A stretch of DNA of 64,000 bases, from contig NC_059382.1 in assembly GCF_019703515.2 (NCBI RefSeq), forward strand, positions 16,161,001 to 16,225,000, read 5' to 3'. Shown piece after piece: positions 59,901 to 64,000 of this stretch (positions within the stretch are counted from its first letter, which is position 1; the number at the start of each line of letters is the position of its first letter). The notes beneath the pieces were generated by a model. That model ran no database searches, was not told where the DNA came from, and saw only the letters and a list, made by a program, of their open reading frames with translations. Made by a program: the position numbers and the translations under genes. This DNA comes from Myxocyprinus asiaticus. Its lineage: Eukaryota > Chordata > Actinopteri > Cypriniformes > Catostomidae.

Positions 59901-62900
59901 CATTTAAAGGTTAATTTCCCACACCTGTGGCTTTTTAAATGGCAATTAGTGTGTGTATAAATAGTCAGTGAGTTTGTTAGCTCTCACGTGGATGCACTGA
60001 GCAGGCTAGATACTGAGCAGAGAAGAACTGTCAAAAGACCTGCGTAACAAGGTAATGGAACTTTATAAAGATGGAAAAGGATATAAAAAGATATCCAAAG
60101 CCTTGAAAATGCCAGTCAGTACTGTTCAATCACTTATTAAGAAGTGGAAAATTCGGGGATCTCTTGATACCAAGCCAAGGTCAGGTAGACCAAGAACAAC
60201 TGCCAGAAGAATTGTTTGGGATACAAAGAAAAACCCACAGGTAATCTCAGGAGAAATACAGGCTGCTCTGGAAAAAGACGGTGTGATTGTTTCAAGGAGC
60301 ACAATACTTGTTGACCCCTCTCCAAACATAGTGCTTATGGTTGTGACCATAAAACTCTATTTTGGTCTCGTCACTCCAAATTACAGTGTGCCAGAAGCTG
60401 TGAGGCGTGTCAAGGTGTTGTCGGGCATAGCATATTGTAACCGGGCTTTTTTGTGGCATTGGCTTCTTTCTGGCAACTCGACCATGCAGCTCATTTTTGT
60501 TCAAGTATCGTCTTATTGTGCTCCTTGAAACAACCACACCGTCTTTTTCCAGAGCAGCCTGTATTTTCTCCTCAATTACCTGTGGGTTTTTCTTTGTATC
60601 CCGAACAATTCTTCTGGCAGTTGTGGCTGAAATCTTTCTTGGTCTACCTGACCTTGGCTTGGTATCAAGTGATCCCTGAATTTTCCACTTAAGTGACTGA
60701 ACAGTACTGACTGGCATTTTCAAGGCTTTGGATATCTTTATTATTACCTTGTTACGCAGGTCTTTTGACAGTTCTTTTCTGCTCCCGATGGCTCAGTATC
60801 TAACCTGCTCAGTGCATCCACGTGAGAGCTAACAAACTCATTGACTATTTATACACACACTAATTGCCATTTAAAAAGCCACAGGTGTGGGAAATTAACC
60901 TTTAAATGCCATATAAGTGTGTCACCTTGTGTGTCTGTAACGAGGCCAAACATTCAAGGGTATGTAAACTTTTGATCAGGGCCATTTGGGTGATTTCTGT
61001 TACCATTATAATTTAAAAAGGAGCCAAACAACTATGTGATGATAAATGGCTTCTTATGATCACTATCCTTAAAATACATTTTTTTTGTTTTTTGCATGAT
61101 CAGTCATATTTTCAAAATCAATGCCAAAATGTCACAATTTCTGCCAGGGTATGCAAACTTTTGAGCACAACTGTATGTTGCACACTTCAATTAAAAATAA
61201 ATAAATTAGAATTTGAGTCTTAAGATCAATTTAAATGTTTAAAAAACTACTTAAGCATAATCCTTAAGATCAAAAGGTTTTCATGATTGCAAACATACAT
61301 TCAATCAGGTTTTTTCAAACATTTGATTGGTAGTCTATGTTTTAATAGAATCAGCTTTAAGATATGGTACTAATATCTCCATTTAATCTTAATCTACAGA
61401 ATATTTTTCTCCCTGGGGTCTCATCATTGTGAACTCTTGTCTTCTCTTCCCAGGCTGATTATTTCTCTTGCGTCGCCACCATAGTCTACATTCGTAAAGA
61501 GAATTGCTTGTATCAGGCTTGTCCCAGTAAAGACTGCAACAAGAAGGTGGTGGACCAGCAGAATGGCATGTACCGCTGTGAGAAATGCGACAAAGAGTTC
61601 CCTGACTTCAAATATCGCCTCATGCTTTCGGTGAGTCTACCCATATTGGCTCTACTGCCCCTTCAGAAATATTGTCAAGCTCTGTCAATTTTCTGGCTTT
61701 CCTGTTCTATATGGATACCCGTTCTCCTCTTCCAATCTTAAGTAATCTCTCCCGTGTCATTTTCTGTGTATCCTGTGCTTTGTATTTGTGTCATTCACAC
61801 CTACTGCTCACCTACCTCTTTGCTACCTCTTTTACTAGGAAATGGGGGATGGGTCAGGATGGTCGACTAATCGTCCACCAAATTTAAGATGTGCCTACCA
61901 CTTCCTTTGCAACAATTTAAAAATATTTTCACATTTAAAAATGTCTCCATACCTTTGTTCTGTTTGATTCTCTTCCGCTTCATCCAGTTGGTAATGAACA
62001 CAAGCATACGTCACATGTGAATGACCCCAAAAATGCATCTGATCGCTGTGTCCAAGTCAGCCTAATTCTACATAGCTAAGACGGACTGGTCACTTAGACA
62101 ACTTGCCGACTAGTCTATTATGAAACTAATTATTGCATATCCCTACTATCCAGTTCTTCTACCTAGAAGTAGTCATTTCAGAAACCAATTAGTAAAACTG
62201 AATTTGTTCTCTCTTCCTCTAAATACATTGCTCATTTAAGGCCACTTTATTTCTGTGTAGCTGTTAATCAGCTCAGTCTGCGTTCAGTTAATTGCTTTTT
62301 GTATTTTAAGGCTGCCTCTCGTTTTCTGGTACAGGGCAGGAATGGGCCAAAAAAATAACGCTTTATTTCCTTCCTTCCTGCTGGTGTGCAGCCAAAAAGG
62401 TTTTAAAAATACCAGCTTTAAAATATAACTCATTTAGACAGCACACCTCGTCTCTATCATCCAGACATGTTAAAATAAGCAGATTTCTCTTTTGTTTCTC
62501 GCCCCGTCTGCCGTCAGCACATCACCGTCCTCTGTAACACTGGAGCATAAGCGTATGTTTGAAACCAGTGTGGCTCAGATGTGCCTGGCCTGGCTCACTT
62601 TTCCCATCCTCACTGCCAAATCTGCCGACGTAGCCTGTATTCATTGGGTGTGTCTTGTAATGAATCATCTGGTGTGAATGAAGTGTTTTGCTAATGGTCC
62701 TCTCATTCCCTGCCAGGCCAACGTCGCAGATTTCGGAGACAACCAATGGGTGACTTGCTTTCAAGACAGTGCCGAGACCATCCTGGGCCAAAATGCATCA
62801 TACCTTGGCCAACTCAAGGACTCTGTAAGATTCTCCTTCCATTCTGCTGCTCACTCTCATTCTTTTTTTCTAGGCTTTCTATCTATGTGGCATTAAAAAG

Positions 62901-63236
62901 TGTGCTCTTAAGGAATGACTGTGGTATTACAAGGACGTTAGGAGAAGCAGCACATTGTGTCTGAATTGGAGTCCTTTTTGCGGCATATGTTCATGAAATG
63001 GCCTTTCAAACCCAAGGTCTTACTCTGAATGATTGATTCAATCTTCTTTGAATGCTCTATATTAAGAGACAAACCTATTGTGCGTTTACATGACGTTGTT
63101 TGTTACCATCGAATAATTCTGTCTTCACTATCTTGTCTTGCTTTTACAGAATGAGGCTGCATTTGACGAAGTTTTCCAGCATGCAAACTTCAATACTTTT
63201 CTCTTCCGGAACAGAGTGAAGCTGGAGACCTACAAC
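18266..63236 (+). CDS. rpa1: rpa1, replication protein A 70-kDa subunit (3' end outside window)
   Basis: Sixteen exons: 18266-18298, 18809-18856, 18977-19055, 27099-27207, 27376-27464, 27590-27664, 29530-29647, 29802-29904, 29981-30049, 30635-30827, 31382-31518, 32853-33001, 46671-46800, 61454-61630, 62717-62824, 63150-63236. They sum to 1704 bases (568 codons) with no stop. RPA1 is the main single-stranded-DNA-binding subunit of RPA, acting in replication, repair and checkpoint signalling. Visible domains are the N-terminal protein-interaction OB fold (residues ~1-115), a short Ala/Pro/Gln linker, DBD-A (from [18 protein letters not shown]), DBD-B (DVIGVCKT to FKLRGW) and zinc-containing DBD-C. 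DBD-B keeps the human DNA-stacking residues W361 and F386 ([14 protein letters not shown]). The start at 18266 gives [11 protein letters not shown], matching human MVGQLSEGAIA. The final ~35 codons lie beyond 64000. Introns of 8-15 kb are transposon-filled. Confidence 0.97.
18299..18808 (+). other. rpa1 intron 1
   Basis: Ordinary intron. It retains some CpG at its 5' end and shows no other recognisable feature. Confidence 0.7.
19673..21902. mobile_element. Non-autonomous hAT element, TAGGGGTGTAAC ends
   Basis: The left end TAGGGGTGTAACGAT (19673) and right end TTACACCCCTA (ending 21902) are near-complementary (the right end lacks one G). ATATTTAA flanks both sides (19665-19672, 21903-21910), a perfect 8-bp hAT-type target duplication. 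No ORF of transposase length exists in its 2230 bases. It contains an 18-bp-arm hairpin around a TA run (19879-19896 / 19917-19934) and fragments of other hAT families near 20640-21060. Confidence 0.9.
23269..24602. mobile_element. hAT element, TAGGGATGT(G/T)CG family, copy 1 (nested)
   Basis: It starts TAGGGATGTTCG and ends CGCACATCCCTA. The 8-bp duplication GTATTCAC lies at 23261-23268 and 24603-24610. It is non-coding and carries TAGTCGACTAGTC-type palindromic subterminal motifs at the right. It lies inside the 22683-26281 element and so is younger than it. It is inverted relative to the copy at 27673-29023. Confidence 0.92.
24710..25139 (+). mobile_element. tRNA-derived SINE
   Basis: The head shows an A box (TAGCTCAGTGG) and B box (GTTCGAATCCC) of RNA polymerase III. 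A ~350-bp tRNA-unrelated body follows, ending in TTGGGTGGG and poly-A. The 17-base direct repeat AAAAGTCTGGTTTTCCA flanks it (24693-24709 and 25140-25156), the hallmark of LINE-mediated insertion. It is not a functional tRNA gene. Confidence 0.92.
25331..25567 (-). mobile_element. tRNA-derived SINE, minus strand
   Basis: Read on the minus strand it begins GGGGGCAGTGGTAGCTCAGTGG (A box) and has GGTTCAAGCCCC (B box), then a conserved core (GCTCCAGGGGTGCTGTATCA, AGCTGGGATATGTG) and a tail ending AATAAAG. An ATT-type simple repeat follows. The layout is that of the widespread fish SINEs with a conserved 3' tail; the exact family name was not checked. Confidence 0.88.
25683..26035. repeat. Minisatellite, about 75-85-bp units (GACTGATACTAAACA core)
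   Basis: Four imperfect tandem copies of TTGACTGATACTAAACA...TTTATTTAG(C/G)TAT.. occur at the right side of hAT 22683-26281. The same array, in opposite orientation, lies at about 49140-49370 in the related copy, so it is a feature of the family. Confidence 0.8.
27673..29023. mobile_element. hAT element, TAGGGATGTGCG family, copy 2, abutting an rpa1 splice donor
   Basis: The ends are TAGGGATGTGCGAGACTAGT and ...GCGCACATCCCTA. GTAATAAC is duplicated at 27665-27672 and 29024-29031. The left duplication begins at the first intron base after rpa1 exon 6. It is inverted and highly similar to copy 1 at 23269-24602. No coding capacity was seen. Confidence 0.93.
29530..33001 (+). CDS. rpa1: rpa1 exons 7-12: DNA-binding domains A and B
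   Basis: DBD-A spans exons 7-10 ([50 protein letters not shown]). DBD-B spans exons 10-12 ([38 protein letters not shown]). Aromatic residues that stack on ssDNA bases in human RPA70 are present. The donor of exon 7 is placed at 29648 (AA|GTCAGT), because the next exon begins with A to complete Lys before Trp. Introns in this block are short (0.08-1.3 kb). Confidence 0.94.
30050..30634 (+). other. rpa1 introns 9-11, ordinary sequence
   Basis: Introns 30050-30634 and 30828-31381 contain no recognisable repeats or conserved elements. Intron 31519-32852 contains two fragments of the palindromic TTCACCC family (listed separately for 32414-32740). Confidence 0.6.
31850..31935. mobile_element. Right arm of a TTCACCC-family palindromic element
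   Basis: AGAAAGTCATGCAGGTTTGAG...GGTTGAGTAAATGATG...TTTTTTGGTGAACTATTTCTTTAA matches the right arm of the other copies. No left arm is adjacent, so it is a truncated fragment. Confidence 0.65.
32414..32740. mobile_element. Palindromic element, TTCACCC family
   Basis: The left arm TTAAGGAATAGTTTACTAAAACATAAATGG...TTTACTCACCCCAATGTC pairs with the right end TTTTTCATTTTTGGGTGAACTGTTCATTTAA. It lies in rpa1 intron 31519-32852. Non-coding. Confidence 0.75.
33888..33951. repeat. hAT-type left end followed by (TA)n microsatellite
   Basis: TAGGGGTGTAACTGTTTATCG resembles the left end of hAT 19673-21902 and runs into a TA repeat. I could not find a matching right end downstream, so it is probably a truncated element. 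Confidence 0.55.
34431..34951. mobile_element. Possible inverted-repeat element in rpa1 intron 12
   Basis: AGTGCTACATTCCATTCAATTCGGA near 34431 is roughly complemented by TCCAACTTGAATGGAACGCAGCATTA near 34928-34953. No clear target duplication is seen and boundaries are approximate. Non-coding. Confidence 0.4.
35311..35405. repeat. Compound (GT)n-(AT)n-(AC)n microsatellite
   Basis: A GT run, then AT, then AC repeats form a nearly self-complementary simple-sequence tract directly next to a Tc1-type MITE. Confidence 0.9.
35406..35820. mobile_element. Tc1-like MITE, CAGTACTGTGCAAAAGT ends
   Basis: The left end CAGTACTGTGCAAAAGTTTTAGGCA is matched by the complement of TAAGACTTTTGCACAGTACTG at the right. 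The interior resembles antisense Tc1 transposase remnants but is too short to code. Its right side also abuts a GT/TA repeat. Confidence 0.85.
36543..38921. mobile_element. hAT element, TAGAGGTCGACCGATA family
   Basis: Left end TAGAGGTCGACCGATAG; right end ATATATCGGTTGACCTCTA. GTTTAAAG flanks both (36535-36542, 38922-38929). It contains a nested hAT at 37307-38368, so its own length is about 1.3 kb. Non-autonomous. Confidence 0.93.
37307..38368. mobile_element. Nested hAT element, TAGGGCTGCAACTAATGATT family
   Basis: Left end TAGGGCTGCAACTAATGATT; right end GACTAATCATTTCTGCCCTA. TTTACTAC is duplicated at 37299-37306 and 38369-38376. It is inserted inside the element 36543-38921 and therefore younger. 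No coding frame is seen. Confidence 0.93.
39528..39974. mobile_element. Solo LTR, 447 bp
   Basis: The segment starts TGTCAGGATTCAAGC and ends GGAGGCGTGACA, i.e. TG...CA termini. It is bounded by a 5-bp duplication ATGAC (39523-39527, 39975-39979). An AATAAA lies at about 39779. No internal retroelement genes are present, so it is most likely the remnant of LTR-LTR recombination. The family is not identified. Confidence 0.75.
40057..40296 (-). pseudogene. THAP-type zinc-finger fragment within a transposable element
   Basis: The 79-codon minus-strand frame has the THAP pattern: C8, FHRLP (31-35), R41...W45 and RVCSEHF (64-70). The second N-terminal cysteine of the C2CH site appears to be Trp13 (CVYPGW), so zinc binding is probably lost. 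THAP domains occur in P-element-type transposases and host proteins derived from them. There is no downstream catalytic domain in frame. It is interpreted as a decayed piece of transposon-borne coding sequence. Confidence 0.6.
41786..41945. mobile_element. Left arm of a TTCACCC element ending in an (AT)n microsatellite
   Basis: AAAGGGAAAGTTCACCCAAAATTGAAAATTCTGCC then CATTTACTCACCTTCAGG match the family's left arm. The copy stops near 41905 and is followed by a TA repeat at about 41919-41945. Confidence 0.65.
42749..43008. mobile_element. Palindromic element, TTCACCC family
   Basis: The left arm AAAGAGATTGTTCACCCAAATA pairs with the right arm TTCCTTTTTGGGGGAACTATCCCTTT. Inner arms carry the recurrent TTCTGTGGAACACAAAA segment. 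Non-coding, rpa1 intron 12. Confidence 0.78.
44845..45090. mobile_element. Diverged left arm of a TTCACCC element
   Basis: AAAGGAATGGTTCACCTGCAATTGAAC and CAATGTCATTCC resemble the family's left arm. The right end is not recognisable. Confidence 0.5.
46671..63236 (+). CDS. rpa1: rpa1 exons 13-16: DBD-C with zinc ribbon (C-terminus missing)
   Basis: Exon 14 (61454-61630) carries a complete zinc ribbon with spacing C-x4-C-x13-C-x2-C (CPSKDC ... CEKC), as in human RPA70, where zinc supports DNA binding and trimer assembly. Exon 15 gives [13 protein letters not shown] and exon 16 [19 protein letters not shown]. The reading stops at a good donor (63237). The last exon(s), normally encoding a DESRIK... 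tail of ~34 residues for contact with RPA2, are not in the remaining 764 bases. Confidence 0.94.
47710..48804. mobile_element. hAT element, TAGGGTTGT family, copy 1
   Basis: The left end TAGGGTTGTTCCAATACCAAAATTTTGG and the right end GGTATACCACGCAACCCA are imperfect complements, with subterminal GGTATCG motifs on both sides. Flanks GTCTGTAT and ATCTATAT match at 6 of 8. It contains a short (GT)n tract (48484-48505). Non-coding. Confidence 0.7.
48858..50230 (+). mobile_element. hAT element, TAGAGCCCGACCGATA family, right end truncated
   Basis: It starts TAGAGCCCGACCGATATGGG and matches the reverse complement of the right end of 22683-26281 for over 100 bases. It contains the same minisatellite (about 49140-49370) and ends near ...ATATCGGCCGACC without the terminal nucleotides. 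No target duplication was found. Confidence 0.8.
50277..50420. mobile_element. Fragment of a TTCACCC palindromic element
   Basis: TTTTCTCACCCTAACATCACTCC and TTCTTCTGTGGAACACAAAA are arm sequences of the family. Terminal parts are absent. Confidence 0.5.
51172..52896. mobile_element. hAT element, TAGTGGTCGACTGATA family (middle of the nest)
   Basis: Left end TAGTGGTCGACTGATAAG; right end ATATATCGGTCGACCATTA. Flanking GTCATGAT (51164-51171) and GTCACGAT (52897-52904) match at 7 of 8 and lie inside the terminal repeat of the outer element. It is related to 36543-38921. Non-autonomous. Confidence 0.87.
51625..52093. mobile_element. Tc1-like foldback MITE (innermost of the nest)
   Basis: The ends CACCAATCAGTCACAACATTAAAACC and GTTTTATTGTTGTGGCTTTATTGTCAGTG are imperfect complements, and TA dinucleotides flank both. 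The interior minus strand 51764-51985 encodes a 73-residue fragment resembling the N-terminal helix-turn-helix of Tc1-like transposases ([24 protein letters not shown]). The same domain type is seen in 7592-8757. Catalytic residues are absent. Confidence 0.85.
54895..55000. mobile_element. Possible left end of a CAGGGCTCCAGACT element
   Basis: CAGGGCTCCAGACTAACAT at about 54895 resembles the complement of CACAGTCTGGAGCCCTGT near 26584-26601, so both may be ends of the same family. I found no partner end for either copy. Confidence 0.4.
55945..56435. repeat. Inverted-repeat sequence, unclassified
   Basis: CAAACGGGTTCTGC near 55958 is complemented by GCAGAACCCGTTTG near 56310. The block GACCAATCAGAATAGAGTATTCCAGAGAGC near 56400 resembles a dispersed fish repeat. 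Ends are not defined. Confidence 0.4.
57586..59166 (-). mobile_element. Full-length Tc1 transposon
   Basis: It begins CAGGTGCATCTCAATAAATT and ends with the complement, TATTGAGATGCACCTG, each directly flanked by the target dinucleotide TA (57584-57585, 59167-59168). Terminal inverted repeats extend about 200 bases on each side and differ at only a few positions, with the GTCGTGGAAAAGTTCA and CTATCTCAAAAAATTAGAAT blocks repeated inside. The interior holds one uninterrupted transposase frame. Structure and length (1581 bp) are those of an autonomous Tc1 element. Confidence 0.95.
57863..58903 (-). CDS. Tc1/mariner transposase, uninterrupted frame
   Basis: The 346-codon frame encodes a cut-and-paste transposase acting on the flanking inverted repeats. 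The more likely start is the internal Met at 58867 ([11 protein letters not shown]), the usual start of fish Tc1 transposases, giving 334 residues. It shows N-terminal paired-like helix-turn-helix segments ([32 protein letters not shown]), a basic GRKKCGRKR stretch between them, and the DDE catalytic core: Asp in LFSDESKF, Asp in FQQDLAPAH and Glu in HLNPIENLW, with exactly 34 residues between the last two (DD34E). No frameshift or stop is visible. It lies antisense in rpa1 intron 13. Whether the protein is active cannot be read from sequence. Confidence 0.93.
   Translation of the reverse strand: MVSQFGSLGYTIMGKTADLTVVQKTIIDTLHKEGKPQTSIAKEAGCSQSAVSKHVNRKLSGRKKCGRKRCTTNRENRSLMRIVKQNRFKNLGELHKEWTEAGVKASRATTHRHVKEFGYSCRIPLVKPLLNHRQHQRRLTWAKEKNWTVAQWSKVLFSDESKFCISFGNQGPRVWRKGGEAHSPSCLKSSVSKFPQSVMIWGAMSSAGVGPLCFWKTKVTAPVYQEILEHFMLPSADQLFKDADFIFQQDLAPAHTAKSTESWLNDHGVGVLDWPANTPHLNPIENLWGIVKRTMRNKRPKNANELKATVKETWASIPPRQCHKLITYMPRQIEAVFKAKGAPTKY
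59214..59345. mobile_element. Orphan terminal repeat of the CAGTTGTGCTCAAA Tc1 family
   Basis: CAGTTGTGCTCAAATATTTGCATACCCTGGCAGAAATT... matches the terminus of the foldback element beginning at 59642. It runs about 70 bases and then diverges. No partner end is nearby. Confidence 0.7.
59456..59639. mobile_element. Left arm of a TTCACCC-family palindromic element
   Basis: AAAGGGATAGATGAAATTTCTCTCATCATTTACACACCCTCATGCCATCCCAGATGTGTATGACTTTC is the family's left arm. It is cut off where the Tc1 foldback element begins. Confidence 0.65.
59642..61173. mobile_element. Tc1-like foldback element with two head-to-head transposase fragments
   Basis: Ends CAGTTGTGCTCAAAAGTGTGCATACCCTGGCA and the complement ...TGCCAGGGTATGCAAACTTTTGAGCACAACTG are flanked by TA (59640-59641, 61174-61175). 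Inside, a + frame (60055 to about 60301) and a minus frame (60292-60723) encode the same N-terminal transposase region ([18 protein letters not shown], [13 protein letters not shown]). The minus copy extends further, to the first catalytic Asp ([10 protein letters not shown]), then stops. Neither has a complete DDE core. The layout suggests an inverted duplication of a 5' portion of one element. Confidence 0.9.
61631..62716 (+). other. rpa1 intron 14, with a possible hAT fragment
   Basis: Around 61860-62150, GTCGACTAATCGTCC and GACTAGTCTATTATGAAACTAATTATTGCATATCCCTA resemble a decayed TAGGGATGTGC-type hAT end. Otherwise nothing is recognised. Intron 15 (62825-63149) is ordinary. Confidence 0.4.
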
Positions 63237-64000
63237 GTAAGTATAGCCTAAAATTATCACACTATTTAAAGCTGCACTCATTAATTAAACTCCTCTGGCT
63301 GACATAGCATTTTCTTTGGACATACTGACACTTTGTGGTGTGGATGCAGCATTACGCAAAAGCAGTAGTTGTTACAGATGCCAGTGCCGCAATTCACTGT
63401 CAACCATGATTAAATTATTCTGTGATGCTTCTAAAATGTCAGAAAACAGGGGGATTTTCAGGATAAAATAATTTGTATTCTGTTGGTCATGTGATATCAA
63501 CCCCCATCAGTGAAGCCCATCTCCCTGTAGAATAAACCAGTTTTTTTTTTTTTTAGGCCAAATGATATGACTGGAATCTTCATATAATGTGAATGTAAAT
63601 GATTTTAATCATGTTTTTCCAAAAGTGCTATTCATATTTTTAGGAGTGGTTCTTTTTTTAAAACATTACTGAGTGCACCTTCAAAAGAAAAAAAATTAAG
63701 TACTCTTTTGTAACTTCACCAAAAAAAATTATTGCTTAATTATTTGAACAAAAATCAGTTTGAAAACTGAGCAAAGCATGTACGTTAGTGTGCGTTTTGA
63801 GAATTATGGAAATTGACGCACCATCTCTGTCGTTCCGTCCATCGTAGTCTGTGTGATGAAAATTGTTCTACAACTTGTTCCTTTGACACATAACGTACTA
63901 CACACAGCTGTGTGAGAAACATAGTGACACGTGAATGTTGAGGATGTTTGTTTTGTGTGTTTCTGTGTACCTGAAGCCAAAAATGCCATCTACTCTTTCA
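63237..64000 (+). other. Start of rpa1 intron 16 to window end
   Basis: After the donor at 63237 no further RPA1 coding sequence (the DESRIK-type tail) is found, so the final exon lies beyond the window. No repeat end was identified. Confidence 0.7.

Larger units (their letters stand above)
46801..61453 (+). other. rpa1 intron 13 (14.7 kb), residual non-repeat sequence
   Basis: Outside the listed elements, 46801-47700, 50430-51140, 54180-54890, 55010-55940 and 56440-57580 contain no gene, RNA or defined repeat I can support. Short GT, TA and poly-T tracts occur (e.g. 56886-56902, 57061-57075). Confidence 0.6.

Noticed and set aside
60055..60723. Two overlapping coding frames on opposite strands as a possible gene pair
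   Set aside because: Both encode the same N-terminal Tc1 transposase segment and lack the catalytic core. They are arms of a foldback transposon.

Overview
The window is vertebrate nuclear DNA, most likely from a teleost and probably a cypriniform (carp/minnow-like) fish. Three intron-containing genes lie on the + strand. Introns and spacers are packed with teleost-type DNA transposons: hAT elements, Tc1-like elements, short palindromic elements, tRNA-derived SINEs and a solo LTR. The cypriniform placement is inferred from the repeat families and was not tested by alignment.

Gene layout: (1) 1-6651 holds the 3' half of wdr81 (BEACH/WD40 protein of endolysosomal trafficking); its 5' part lies outside the window. 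(2) 11352-15225 holds the complete coding region of serpinf2 (alpha-2-antiplasmin), with a probable non-coding first exon near 9725-9840. (3) 18266-63236 holds rpa1 (large subunit of replication protein A): sixteen exons, 568 codons, in frame throughout; only the last ~35 codons lie beyond the window. The order WDR81-SERPINF2-RPA1 matches human 17p13.3, but SERPINF1 and SMYD4, which lie between SERPINF2 and RPA1 in human, are absent here. The three genes are a conserved syntenic block, not a functional pathway.

Most of the length is rpa1 introns of 8.0, 13.7 and 14.7 kb filled with mobile DNA. I could close several insertions at both ends by reading their target-site duplications (TSDs): hAT elements at 19673-21902, 22683-26281, 23269-24602, 27673-29023, 36543-38921, 37307-38368 and 51157-54170 (8-bp TSDs), and 51172-52896 (7/8 match); a SINE at 24710-25139 (17 bp); a solo LTR at 39528-39974 (5 bp). 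Several are nested two or three deep. A full-length Tc1 transposon with an uninterrupted 346-codon DD34E transposase frame lies at 57586-59166 on the minus strand.

I found no CRISPR array, bacterial or viral gene, operon, rRNA or true tRNA gene, and no convincing wholly new system. The most useful leads are: a hAT insertion whose TSD supplies an rpa1 5' splice site (27665); an in-frame 87-bp possible optional intron in serpinf2; the serpinf2 reactive centre (Arg-Ser) and retained C-terminal lysine; the intact Tc1 element; head-to-head Tc1 foldback elements; and a palindromic element carrying a THAP-domain fragment and a solo LTR.
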